Below the pieces are notes generated by a model. That model worked only from the letters and a program-made list of their open reading frames with translations, was not told the DNA's origin and ran no database searches. A program made the position numbers and the translations under genes. From NCBI GenBank assembly GCA_032622095.1, contig CP136063.1, positions 28,894,987 to 28,958,986 on the forward strand: a DNA stretch of 64,000 nt, read 5' to 3'. Below are positions 29,526 through 42,017 of the stretch, one piece after another (position 1 is the first letter of the stretch; every line of letters starts with the position of its first letter). This DNA comes from Siphonodentalium dalli. Taxonomy: Eukaryota > Mollusca > Scaphopoda > Gadilida > Siphonodentaliidae.

Positions 29526-30200
29526 TTACAATAACAATAACATTACCGGAACATAATAGACTATGACATCACAATACATCTATGATAGTGATGCGATCTT
29601 GACTGCTTTGGACCGATCCGGTCCGTGGTCCAGGGGTGTACTTTGTACTTTGTACATGATGATATGAATTTGGTCAGGTGCTAGAATACTCACTCTAACA
29701 TCTTTAGTCTGAAATCTACAATATTGATCGGCGATATAAAATGTTATATATTTACCTGATGATGACTCTAGCGGTTTAGCATTACACTCTATGTCCTCAT
29801 GAAAAGCATCATGTAGTAGATCGCTTTCACTGTTTCCACCACGTTCGACCCGATATCTTGTTCTGTTTTTTTATCTTTTCATATTCCGTCTTTTGCTGTG
29901 CGATTTTGGATCTAGATTTGAATTAATAGTATGCAAGTGAGCTGAATGCTTCCACTGGCGAGTGATTTGATTACATGGCGTTATAAACCGGGTGTCACTG
30001 GACCGGACCGGACCGCTTTTTGCCGCCTGTCCAAGACTCTCCGGTCTGGTCCACTATTTTACTTCAGTTAAATAAACTATCGCGAATATGATTGCATATT
30101 TGCCGTCATATCAATTGGTAAACGATGCATTGACGCATTCAAGTTGTTAATATCTATTAAACGTTTGATGCCACGAAAACAATGTATAGGTGTACTTTGT
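29526..30200. repeat. GGACCGGACC-bearing repeat unit, copy B left edge
   Basis: It contains the same words, in the same order, as the tandem units at 46,143-47,740: ATTACCGGAACATAATAG, GGTCAGGTGCTAGAATACTC, TTACCTGATGATGACTC, CACTGGACCGGACCGGACCG and TTTGCCGCCTGTCC. There is one full unit plus a partial. No coding content is recognised. Confidence 0.85.
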
Positions 30201-31033
30201 ACATGTCACTTTCCTTATAATGAAAGTGCAATTGCGGACGGCCGCCTGATTTGATGTCGCCGATTTCTGAATGAGTATGAAACTATTAGTTATAAACAGT
30301 GTACCATGGCATCAACTAATCAATTTTGATAGATATCGAATGGAGTATTCTATTATTTTTCACATTAATAATTATCGAAGAAACATGCAAACCACATTAC
30401 ATAGTACCAGGGTACACACATGTTACACAGGACAGTCACATTAATCCAATAGTATTTTATCTTATTATACCGGTTTGATGTTTTACTGTGTATTAAATTT
30501 TAGCTATATCTTACATATGTGTATTAAACTCCCAAGAAAGGACTATGCACAATGTGACCTTTCACCTCACGATGTTGCTGCCTTGGCGACGTATCAATTT
30601 GTAAACGATGCATTGACGCATTCAAGTTGTTAATATCTATTAAACGTTTGATGCCACGAAAACAGGTGTATCGTGACTCAATTTAAAGGGAGTGTATGGT
30701 TATTTTTCGCATGTTATAATTTCAACCGGAAAGTAAAACCCAAAGCAGTGAATCTAAGGTTAAGGGGTCAGGTGGATTTCACTGGCTATGCAACCAAGTG
30801 TATTTATATCCAGGTGTATATTAGAATTTGTGGCTGGCTTCCAGACATCGCTAAGGTTAATGTATAGCTCCAGTTCAGTTGGTGGCTACAGAGGGAACCT
30901 AATACAATTAATGTGTAAATGAGGTGGTGGGATAACTTTAGGCCCAAAAGAGTGGGATACAAGACTGGGAATAATTTTTTCTCGAAAATGAGAACATTAA
31001 AAAATAAGCATACAATCCATTTAACCGATCGCT
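30200..31033. other. Shared left flank of copies B and C, no gene seen
   Basis: It is colinear with 47,740-48,569. The stretch AACGATGCATTGACGCATTC through GATGCCACGAAAACA occurs at both ends of this block (30,120 and 30,604). A 64-codon plus-strand frame (30,673-30,867; 48,209-48,403; MTQFKGSVWLFFACYN) is open in both copies, but it is short and unrecognised. Confidence 0.5.
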
Positions 31034-31379
31034 ATGTTATTTGCGTGTAATGCATTCGCCGACTGACAATTTGACAATAGTCCCACATAGGTAATCAGAA
31101 TACATGTGCAAGTACGTGGGTATTAAACAAACTATACATTTATATGAGTATCTTCTCAACAAAAGTCAAATTCTTAAAATTCAGCGAACGCGGAAACAAC
31201 ATTACTTGGGTTACAATGGCACTACGAAAATTCGACGAAATTCCAACCATAAATCATAAAATAAAAATAAATCTTGTTTTAATAATCTGATACGATAATC
31301 TCACTTGTATCGTCAGAAATTGTGACACAAAATTATCTCAAATCAGTTCAATTGTGAACAACGCACTATATTGTTATTC

Positions 31380-32707
31380 GTTTGGCAAAGCATCGTAAAA
31401 TGCATGGTAATCAGCAGGAATAACCGCCTTCAGTTCTTGTAGATGTTTCTACTTAGATGCCTTTATAGGTAACGGCAATGCATGCAAAGGTACCACACGG
31501 TCCGTATCTTGGAGTGTTAACTGACATGTCGCCCTTTTTGGTATCTCCTTTAACTCGTCTGAGAACTCTAGCTTATATTGGATCTTGCCGTCTGGTGTGT
31601 ACTTCAAAGATCGCAGATCAACAACTGGGTCGCCTACGTTTAACCCGGGTGGGATCGACTTATAATAGCTTAACACCTTATAGTTATTGAAGAAATCGTG
31701 AGTTAGATATTTTACAGTGTATGGTTGTTCCTGGCGGGCCTTTCTGATGATTTCAACGTAGTTGTAAGGCGAGTATATTGGCTTGTGACGCTTGCCCCTT
31801 TCTACGGCCGAGTGGACAGCGTCGAATTCCATCTGGGTGTGTCCACTTTCCAGGTATTTTTGGTAGCTAATAATATCGAGTTCTATAGACAATTTCAACA
31901 AAGCATTTAGAAAGCACACAATTTCTATTCTGGGCGCCGCAGCCGTCAATATAGATGACAAGTTCTTTAACAGTACGGGGCAATCTGGAGATATAGTCAC
32001 TGAGACACGAAGCGTAGGTATCGGCGTTTAAGTCACCTTCTCCCTCGTGCCAGACATAGCAAGTTGCATCGCTTGAGTTTAAATCATATACTGTGTAGTT
32101 ATGTGATGTCAGTTTCGGTTTATAATAAATGGCACTGGCATTGAGACATGGCGACAATAATGTTGACTCTACATCAACGGTCCATGCTGAACATCGGTAA
32201 TCCAAGAGTACAAAGCCCTCTCTCCGATGACAAGGGTGTTTAAAAACATGCATTTACAGACAGATTTTAGTTGGTCATTTTTGCCCAGGTTGTACTTATA
32301 TGCATTTTGTTTTCTCCCACTCGTTTGTTTACATTAACTTTAAACACCAGTGCGGCCACATAGGTACGCTTTTCCGCCAAACTCATGTCCCAAAAGTCGC
32401 GGAATATCTCCTGCCGTTCCACCTCTTCGAAATGACTACACTCGTGGCTTTTCTTGCATAACGGTTTGCATCCAGACGCATGTAGCTTCCATTCAGGGCG
32501 GCCCTTGTCATGTTTCCACTTCCCGCTCTCGTTTTGTGTAAGCCCTTCATACCCCTTGCCTTGCATTCTGAGTTTTTTATTTATATTTCGCTGCCAAGAT
32601 TCCGGTTTCGGATATTTGTTTCTACGCTTCCGTTTTGGAGGGGTATGTGTAGTTCCTTCACTGGAGGAAGAATTACCATGTCCAGAAGGTTCTGTCGTCT
32701 CTTCCAT
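31380..32707 (-). pseudogene. Transposase-like protein (DUF7869-like), copy B, best preserved
   Basis: This is the least damaged of three copies. Frames: 32,707-32,267 (basic N-terminus, Cys/His cluster, FRDFWDMS), 32,253-31,867 (YVWHEGEGDLNAD, then IDGCGAQNRN), and 32,000-31,449 with its continuation (GHTQMEFDAVHS, AVERGKRHKP, IPPGLNVGDPVV). The second and third frames join at a run read as TCTAAATGC. One fewer A would restore a continuous reading, and the extra base is present in all three copies, so the gene was already dead before duplication. In-frame stops also separate the first and second pieces; a short intron there cannot be excluded. The conserved Asp (IDGC) and acidic residues in GHTQMEFD are plausible catalytic residues, by inference only. 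Confidence 0.68.
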
Positions 32708-33147
32708 CAGAAGAATAACGGTTTGGGGTTACACATGAAGACCAATCAGGATCTCGAACAGTATCATCCAGATCACAAAAAACATCATCTGCTGGTGGGG
32801 AATTGTTTTCATTTGTTATCTCCTGTATGTGGTTATTATTGAGTAGATAACGCTTTGTAGAGCTAGGAGCCCAAACATGATCTTGGACAGAATGACCAAT
32901 ATCATTATCGTGGCCTGAACACTCCGAACGCTCGCCACTTTGTGAATTGTCAGCAGCTGCATCAAGCTTCGATATAGTTCCATTTGCGATTCAGGATTTG
33001 ACACATGATCCCCAAGAAGAACAGATTGTTCTGGAGCGACTTCTCTTTTGTGTTCATGTTCACTGGCCGGTATGATCGACATTTCATCTTGAAAATCACC
33101 AAGAAGAACAGATTGTTCTGGGACAACTTCACTTTTGTATTCATGTT

Positions 33148-33363
33148 CTATCTCCGGTATGACCCCAATGTCCTCAATATTGTGATGATTCTACACCCAG
33201 ATGTGTCAGATGTCAACGTACTTTCAGAATTAGACGACCCATTAACAACACTTTTGTTTTGAATCACACTAGATTTCGGAGCTGTTTGATCAACTGAATC
33301 GCACTTGTTTATATTTAATGCCAATTGTACAAGTTTCCACCCACGAGATAAATCAACAGCCAT
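33148..33363 (-). pseudogene. Copy B counterpart of the MAVDLSRG frame, frameshifted
   Basis: It is the same start and first about 60 residues as 2444-2857, then a 4-bp deletion throws the reading into ILRTLGSYRR and a stop. The downstream repeat-containing portion survives in another frame (33,144-32,962). Confidence 0.5.
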
Positions 33364-33764
33364 TCTGACAATTTGGGTGAAATTTTAACTCAATTTTTTT
33401 TAGATGGTCCATTTTCTATGCCTTCAACAAGGTATCTGGGTGTTGATTGTCTGAACATATTATAGTACATGTGTTCCAGAAACTGATATTGTCGATGCGT
33501 GTAACTCCCCAGTTCTCTGGCTTCGCAAAACAGGAACTGTTGATTGTTGTTCGTAAATGCCTTTATTCACATCATCTGTAGATCTAAGCCAAATGGATGG
33601 TCTGGATCCCATTATCTGAAAGTAATGAGAAAGGTATTATAATACGCACTAGCTACCACTCTGATTACTGGTTAAACATGCTGGAATGTAATGACAACTG
33701 TCTTTCTGAACTTTACATATAACGCAATATGTCTATGGAAAGCCAAATTAACATTAAATCATTT

Positions 33765-34005
33765 GGACATATCTCTAAATATATAGAGATACATGTATCT
33801 CTAATTAATTTGTAGATATCTCCAATTATTGAGTGTATGTTAATTTGACTTTAGAGTATTTCTAAATAATATGGAGATATCTCGAAATGAATTGGAGATA
33901 CATGTATCTCTCACTGTTGTGTGGATAAGTCTGACAATCACTCTTACTACTCGTTAAATGGATTTAGAGATATCTCTAAATATTTGAAGTATCTCCAAAT
34001 TATTG
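33765..34005. repeat. GAGATATCTC palindromic array, copy B (short allele)
   Basis: It has the same flanks as 3255-3560, but the central ATTTAGAGATATCTC run is contracted to a single unit (GGATTTAGAGATATCTCTAAATATTTG). The difference from A and C shows unit gain or loss since duplication. Confidence 0.85.
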
Positions 34006-34068
34006 ACTGCCCTCATCAGGTAAGGTGTTATTCGAAAAGTTATGAAATTCAATGTAGAGATATCACGA

Positions 34069-34550
34069 GGTTGCATTCCGATAAAGAGACGGTGGCAATC
34101 CGATAAACGAGACGGTTCGCTTTCGGCGACAAACAAAATTTTCTTCGCGTTTAGTCATTCACACGGAATTGCGGTGACAAATCAGGTTTCATATCATCAT
34201 ACGGTTATTTAGTTACCAATACCCATCAAAATCTAGACGCTAGAGTGAGTAAAACCAATAGAATAACCATTTAAAAGTCCAGCGACTGTTCTTTTTCCGA
34301 TAACAGACGCGCGACGGTTCATTTATTATCGGAAAACGAACCGTCGCTTACTTTTAAATGGCCATTCTATTGGGTTTACTCACTGTAGCGTCTAGAATTT
34401 GATGGGTATTAATAACTTGATTAACGATATGATGATATGAATCCTGAGGTGTCGCCAAAATACCATTTGAATGCTGACACACAAAGAAAATCTTGGTTGC
34501 CACCGTCTCGTTTATCGGAATTCCACCGTCTATTTATCGGAATGCAACCG
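34069..34550. mobile_element. Foldback miniature element, copy B
   Basis: Same element as at 3619-4100. The right terminus reads CGGAATGCAACCGA here, which pairs better with the left GGTTGCATTCCG than in copy A, so it is probably closer to the ancestral end. Confidence 0.85.
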
Positions 34551-34568
34551 ATCCTCACGTCGCGCGAA

Positions 34569-34587
34569 CCCCCCCCCCCCCCCCCCC
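34569..34587. repeat. Poly-C tract, copy B
   Basis: Uninterrupted C run right of the foldback element. Confidence 0.95.
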
Positions 34588-34989
34588 ATGACATTTAACG
34601 AAGATGCCCAGAAATATACCATAACATGAATAAAATAAAAAAAATTGGGTGTTCCAAGCAATTTTCTGGGTTGGTAAAATTTATTCTCTGTATTATTTAT
34701 TGTTCCTGGCCATTGTATATCGGACCTTATTATCGGTGCATGTGCTTTAAACGGATCCAATATAGAAAATGGCTGAATTGACAACAACTATACAGAAGAA
34801 TTATGGAATCAAAATGTCGTACCTCGTCATGCTGCAAAATATTCGCATGCATTCGTCAGTGTCAAAATGTTGTATAGAATAATTTTGGGGAAATGGATGG
34901 GGGGACCAGTGCTTAAGAGGGAAAAAAATCATTATGGGGTAATATAATCAAACCACGATTCATTCTACCATATATTGTTGTATTGTTAC

Positions 34990-35921
34990 GGGGCCAATTA
35001 GTCCAAGTCTTCTCGTACTAAAACCGGCTAAGATATTGGGATGGAGGTGCCGGTCTTTAGTCAGAGTTCCAGGCCCATGCATTCCTATGACACGACTTAA
35101 TCGTTGGTGACCCGCTCAAATAAAACAACAATTATATGAAATAAAATATCACAATTGCGACAATAAACGGATAGTTTCCGCAGAAGACATGCTATTTGAT
35201 CTGAAACCCACATCGGTTGTGAATTGAAAGCGGTAATTTAATGTGAAAAGAAACATTTGCCGCAGTGTTTACATATTTTTTAAAGTATGCGAACTCAGTT
35301 GACCTTGCGAACTGCGTTCGGCATTTTCGGGTGAAAATATTCCGTAGATTTTCAATCAACCACGCACGATGAATTCTCCATTGTAATCGTAATTATACGT
35401 GACAATAAATAAATAAATACATAGATTAAATACATATTGAAGATATAAATGTAATACATTAAATAAATTACGGGAATTACAACCATCTCACAGTTTAAAA
35501 CAGTGTAAACACAATGAGCATTAGAATATCATGGGGGCCGCCATTTTGTTTGTGTCGAAATTCGTCTCGGCCAAAACAAACACCGGACAATGCCGAAGTT
35601 CTTCGGAACCTGAGTTCGGCTTTCAGTTAAGTAAACAAACAGAAAAAACAACGATGATTGTGGCAATCAACTGGAATATTCTATGTGTAATTTAACATTA
35701 AAGTTAGATTATTATACACCATTATGACCATAAGATGTCACTCTTTCCGATGTATATAGCATCATGTATTGCTTTGTTAGGTAAATCGAGTAAAATACAC
35801 CACAGATCCTGGGCGTAACTCGTGTCATAGGAATGCATGGGCCTGGAACTCGGACTAAAGACCGGCACCTCCATCCAATATCTTAGCCGGTTTTAGTACG
35901 AGAAGACTTGGACTAGGGGCC
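34990..35921. mobile_element. 930-bp TIR element, copy B
   Basis: The left terminus is GGGGCCAATTAGTCCAAG and the right terminus is CTTGGACTAGGGGCC, so both ends are preserved, unlike copy A. One side has a one-base loss in CCATCCAATATC relative to A and C. No coding content is recognised. Confidence 0.82.
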
Positions 35922-36789
35922 AATATGGGCTCAAAAGGCGAAAATTTGGGGAAATGTTTTGCCGTCACGACGAACGCCCGATTTTACTTGAAAAAAAACA
36001 TTAATTACAGTCGTTTGGCGCATATCACTATTCCAATAGTATGTTGATTTATTTAACTAAAAGCTACTCTCCTTAGTTAAGTCCTACAGTAGTTATTGGT
36101 TTAATACGCTTCGAGTGAAACAGAGATGGCGTTTTTTCGATGTTTTGAATCTAAACTTGAGTTTCGCGTGTCTTTTTTCAAAACCGTATAATAGTTTTGA
36201 TTGGTTGACGGGCACCAACCTTGATTTTTCATACGTCTCGTTGACCACAGATGCCCAATCAATAATAAAAAATTTCGCGCCAAAACCTGAGAGACGACCT
36301 TTTGATACCGAAGCGACGATATATTATATATAGTAGTTGTACTTAGGTATATACATGTAACTGTAATTGTCAGGACTATACAATCAGCCATCACAATCTC
36401 CAAGACTCAAATATTAATTTAGTAGTCATATTAGCCCACATTTGTATAATAGTAAAGTTATTTCGTTTAAATTTCAATTTAATGAAAATAAGTATGATAC
36501 GAATCATGCATACAATCAGTTGAGTGCCATGTTAGATTATTATAACACATTCTGGCCCTACAGCTACCTAGATATCTGTCCAATACATTTAACAGTAAAT
36601 GTTCGCTTTACTAGAAATACTATTATCGTGCATCGTTCCCAGTATATCCCACCATAGACAGATAATGATGCATACAATCGGCAAACCATGTAAATTTTAA
36701 CATATATGGCCTCATTGCAATGCACTGAACTCACTAACCTTATAGTTTGTACTATACAGAGTAAAAACTTTGAGAAAACAGACAATTTA

Positions 36790-37092
36790 TTAAAGATGGA
36801 TTATCTCTTTGAATAACAAATTTTAAATAGTTGCGTGGGGATAAAATAATAGATATGAACTGAAGACCTATGTCCGGAAAAGCTTCTATCAATTAATATT
36901 GATTTTATTTCGAATATTAAAACGGGCCCATTTATGTTACTATTTTTAGAACCGACCATTCGGATGAGACCGTATTGCGATATAGAGCACTGGGCTGTTC
37001 CTACGGCTACGCAACGAATGTCAAATGTCACAGATTGGTTGTTTGTACTGTTTTGTTCCACAGATATAAGCGACAATGAGTATAATTAACGT
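36790..37092. mobile_element. TTAA miniature element, copy B, right half deleted
   Basis: The left end (TTAAAGATGGATTATC) is intact. The element is cut after GTATAATTAACGTTA and joined directly to GGACCGGACCTGACTC, so the right half and the start of the following GGACC block are gone. Confidence 0.8.
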
Positions 37093-38039
37093 TAATGGAC
37101 CGGACCTGACTCAACTGCCTTGGCAGTGGCCCTTTTTATTCAATGTGGTGGGGCCTGAGAACCAACACTTTTTTTTTTTTGCCTTAAATAGTTAACGACA
37201 GTGGAAAGTTAAACAAATACTTCCGCCTTCGATTCCAGTGACCCTTGAATTGCAAACTATAGCATTATGGTGGCTACATTCAGTTTTCACAGGTTCTAGG
37301 AAGTACACACAACACACGGTTTGCACCAAAACCAGTACAATGATATTTATTTACATATGATGTTATGAACACATGGAGTTATGCACACAGTCACGTCGTT
37401 GCGAGTAGCTATAGAGTCTCTAGGAAGTTAGCTGTATATGAACAGAGCTAAGATAACTACTGTCCTTCCGATGTCTTGGTCTGGCTTATATGGTAAACCA
37501 CCCACAGCTCTGGTCATTCATCATCCATGGTCGTTAAACTGGGGATCAAGAGTTTCTGTCCGGGGCATGTAGCTAAATCGGACCATAAAAGCTATGGTGG
37601 ATTTAGACTGTCCACGCATGTCTCTTAATTGCCGTACTAAAGTTTTTAACATGCTGTTGCTGTCATGGTATGTCAGCTAATGAGTGTAATTAAATTGGAT
37701 GGTACATGGCCTGGTGTTGTGGCTATGTCCTGTACTTGCATGGTTGGAATGTAACTTCGAATTTGGATGAATGTTTCTATTGTTGAAGTATACATATGAA
37801 TATCCGATTTGTCCACGATAAGCTGATGTTGGTCCGGCGAACTAATGTGCCTAGCCCATTATGTTATAAAACTCAAGGGTGCTGTCTGGGAAATTATCAT
37901 GCTGGAAAAGTTGTGTGTAGGTCGTTACGAAGTGTAACCCACTCTCCTGTTAAAAGATCTATTAAAGCTGGCATTCTGAATAAGTAATTGTTATGTAAAG
38001 CAAACACATAGTTAGGTATATGAGACTTTAATCATCTGA

Positions 38040-40075
38040 TAATATACACGTGATGTAGTATCTCTGGCAAATTTTATCTCTGGCAAATTTGTTGTCAACA
38101 TGCATAAGTTTGTGTTAGAAGTATGTAGCCATAGTTATTCGTTGATCCCGTTCGCTCTTGAAAGTATGTTTACCGGATGGGAATTGTTTAGGAAAACTCT
38201 TTGCTTCAATGTCATCATCTCCACTAAGGAGGAAGATTGGTCTGTTTCCTTCTGCTGGTGCAATGTTTAGAATCTGATCAGTGTACATGTCCAATATCAT
38301 CAGGTTATAGGCATGAATCAATTGGAAATGCCGTGTCTCGACTACCATTTTCAGAGTCACTACCGCTAGCTTCACTGTCGGTGTCTTCATTGTCAGTATC
38401 TGTTGAACTTTCATTTGGAATTATAGATAATTGAGCCCAGTTGTCATCAATGGTAATGTCCTTGAATAACTCGTTGTTTTCCTTCAGATAGTGAAGGGCT
38501 GCCAATAATCTCTGAGGATTAACAAATTCATATTCATAATGACCCTCATAACACATCTTTCTTTTAAGTTTAACTCTTAATAGTGTATTAGTGTCTTCTC
38601 TTTGAGGTAACACATCTCTTGTTTTACTTATGTCAGTGGGAACACATACAACAGGACCATGCATGCCAACAATATAAAGCCTCTGTGTAATTTCAACAGT
38701 TTGATGAAGGGTATCAAATTATCAATGGTGCTATTAGATGTGTCTCTAGGTTATTAATATGTTTCAGTTAATCAGGTATGGTCTCTAAACTCATACTGTT
38801 GACAAAGCAGCCACTGTAATTCCCCCAACCCTGCCAGCCTGTTGGAATCTTTTATTCTGAATTGTACAGTGACAAGTGTAACCAATCAAGAGTTTGCCAC
38901 AAGGCAAATACAAAGCATGTGGCTCTCATTTTTTGTTTATATCAAAATCCTTTGGTGGATATCGTAGCCATGAGGACTGATATGTGAATATGTCTATGTT
39001 CAACAAATCAGCAACTGAAAGAATTTCCAACTCTGTTGCCCATGATCCATCAATATTCATTGAGGACATAATAGTATATTCTTGAATATTTTGAAACCCA
39101 GGACGTAAGCATTGCTGGAACTTATCAGCATTCATCGGAAGGTGCTGAACAACAGCGTCTCGAACATTAGAATGGTGATTTTCTGTACCAGTTGAGGCAA
39201 ATGATAATGCTCGGAAAAAACAATTACCATCTCCAGTAATTAGTTTTGTTTGAAACTGATCTTTAATTTCATCACTGCCATTGTATTCAAGATGATTTTG
39301 GACAGTCAATTCCAATTTAGTGGATGCATTTATTTATCTGACACTGTTTAGTCAGTGGAGCGTATTGTATACTATCTTGTCTTGAGTAATCCGTTATTAT
39401 TACATCATTGGTAACATCATCAGTGACCTCAATATCAAGAGAAGTTAGTTCTAAACCGTTATTATTACATCATTGGTAACATCAATTATCTCAACATCAA
39501 GAGCATGCCGTTATAGTTCTACTTGTGTATGACTCATCTGACCCATTGAAGTGAGCAACATTGTCAAATTGTCTAACACTGAGTGCAAATTCCTGAACTT
39601 TAACAAAACACTATTTCCACCATCAGTTAACAAACCAAGATGGTTTCTACAATGAGAGTCATAGAAGAAAAGATTTCCTCCTGATTTTCCGACTAACAGT
39701 ATAGTCATTGAATGTTAAAAAACAATCACTCTGTTGGAATATCAATTCCAATGCATCATATTTTGGTACAAGGCCCCATGTATATTCTTCCTCATCAGTA
39801 GAAAGTGCTGCAGCTTAAACAGGCATGTGGATGTTAATTCTACACTCTTTATTAAAAAGTTTGTATTTCCTGGGTAGCTCTTGAACATCAAGAAAACGTG
39901 GATTTATTTCCAAACATTTCCCGAATTCAGTAGCATTAGGATTCCTCAACCTACAGTACAATTCTGTTCCTTCCTGGATAATGATGTCCATATCTGTTGC
40001 TTCCCATGTCATTACATTTTTTATTTTTGAACACCGAGCACCACAAACTTTGAACACTTTATCACCTTGGTCCAC
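38040..40075 (-). pseudogene. Truncated Helitron gene, copy B
   Basis: It has the same order as copy A without the hAT insertion, so the DUF6570-like part is continuous from HGPVVCVPTDISKT to LPQREDTNTLL (38,664-38,305). The OTU domain is at 39,315-38,926 (GDGNCFFRAL intact). The USP-like part is at 40,075-39,511. Its QGDKVFKVCGA block has lost the QCTADWHHLF residues seen in A and C, so the expected catalytic cysteine region is damaged. The stop before HKLMHVDNKF is shared. A short duplication of TATCTCTGGCAAATTT at about 38,058 is private to B and C. The RepHel catalytic part is absent. Confidence 0.75.
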
Positions 40076-40080
40076 CTGCC

Positions 40081-40155
40081 AGGTGCTAACTCATGCCGGT
40101 GCATTAACACCAGTACAAGTCCGACACTCTAACCACTGTGCTACCATCGTCTGCT
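40081..40155 (-). repeat. tRNA-derived SINE head, copy B, box B lost
   Basis: Same element as at 10,691-10,770. The box A word is retained, but box B has decayed (AGGTGCTAACTCATG in place of AGGCGCGAACTCATG on the plus strand). Confidence 0.55.
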
Positions 40156-40547
40156 GATAACAACCAGGCTAGGTTACCTCCCCACAAAATTCTGGTGTAT
40201 AGAGTGTCTGCTAGTAACAAACAGGCTGGGTTAGCTCCCTTAATCTGCCTGTGGACGACACATACATCGGAGCCTTTTTCAGCAACCAGACTTGGTTTTC
40301 TCCCTTAATCTGCCTATGGAAGACATACATCTGCATTTTGGAGTAATACACTGAACTACACTGAAATTTGGTATACTTAGTATTTCCTCCGACACATCTT
40401 AGATGACAAGAAACATTTCATGCCAATCGATCAAGAACAATCTGAGATATACTGTGTTACAAAAGGTGGTAAGGTTTCAATTTGAGATATACAGTGTTAC
40501 AAAAGGTGGTAAGGTTACCATTTCTCTCAAAATGCTGTAAAAGTATA

Positions 40548-41015
40548 TTTATTCGTGGTGGTCCAATTTTCGTGGTTATAGATAACCACGAAACTAAAAA
40601 CCCCACGAAATAATGTTATCTTCGAAACTAATGCAGTTGCCATTTTGAGAATGTCATGCGGGAGGGACATGTAACTCTATTGACCCAATGTACACTCAAA
40701 TCCTGGGGAGTTATGAGAAGAGTGCCATTCACCTAGATATGTAGGTTTATGTAATACAATCCCGTTGTTGACAATTTCAATAGTCATCAACAAAGGCTTG
40801 AACACGCGACATGCTAATTAATTATATGCTTAGTGTGGATGCGCAATTTCCGACGGATCGCCGAGGTTTCTGCACTTTTATTAGTTGGATATTTGGACTT
40901 GATTGTTATTATTGGAGGTTTTGAGGCGACAGCATCGGTGGTCCCACGAATTTATGAACCCACGAAAAAGTCATAAATGGCTGAAACACGAAAATTGCTA
41001 CCAACGAATTTAAAG
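40548..41015. mobile_element. CGTGG-ended miniature inverted-repeat element, copy B
   Basis: Same ends and interior as 11,168-11,636, with a small internal deletion near 40,925. Confidence 0.7.
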
Positions 41016-41164
41016 CCATTCACAGTGAGCAACTTATCAACAAGTGAAACGCCAAGCATATAGGCCTGTGAAGCTCAGTTCAGAGAGTGGGTGTTGCATA
41101 TGCGCCAATACTCAGTTTAGAGAGGTGGCGTGGCATATGCCCCCGATGTTCAGTTTAGAGAAAT

Positions 41165-41702
41165 TTAAAGGTGGATTATCTCTTTGTAAACATGTATTAT
41201 ATAGTTACCGGGGTATAAAATATTAGATCTGAATCGAAGACTCCTATCCGGAAATGCTTCTATCGATTAATATTAATTTTATTTCAAATATTTTCTAGTC
41301 TAAAAAGGTGTAGTTGTTTAGCTAATGAACAATAGTGGTTACTGTTAACAGTGACCAGAAATTTTATTGTACAATTTTGTCACAAATAAACGTTAATTAT
41401 ACTTATTAGCGCTTTATATCCATCATCGCTTATAGCTATGGAACAAAACAATACACACAATCAATCTGGGACATTTGACATTCGGCACGTAGCCATAGGA
41501 ACAGCCCAGTGCTCTATATCACAATTTGGTATCATCAGAATGGTCTGTTCTAAAAATACACACATAAACGGTCCCACTTAAATATTCGAAATAAAATCAA
41601 TATTAATTGATAGAAGCTTTTCCGGACAGGGGTCTTCAGTTCATATTTATTATTTTATACCCACGCAACTATTTAAAATTTGTTATTTAAACAGATCTTT
41701 AA
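41165..41702. mobile_element. TTAA miniature element, copy B, without LINE
   Basis: This is the empty-site version: TTAAAGGTGGATTATCTC at the left continues uninterrupted through GTAAACATGTATTATATAG. The decayed right end ATCTTTAA is as in A. It shows the LINE entered copy A after duplication, or was lost from B. A second left-end fragment follows (41,699-41,800). Confidence 0.8.
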
Positions 41703-42017
41703 AGGTGGATTATCTCTTTGTAAACATGTATTATTTAGTTACCGGGGTATAAAATATTAGATTTGAATCGAAGACTCCTGTCCGGAAATGCTTTTAGGCC
41801 ACAAAAAAAAGGGTTTTGATTCTCGGGCAATTTTTTTTGAGAATCGATGAGGGAGCGAGGGTTTTATTTTTATTTTTTATTTTTGTTATGGGGATAATGC
41901 CCATAGTTAGCATGGGTTATTATACCTTCCCAGGTTAAGAAAATCTAATGAGAACATTTTGATATAAACTAATGTGTTCCACTATAAAGAATGACCAATT
42001 ATCACATTAATCATTAT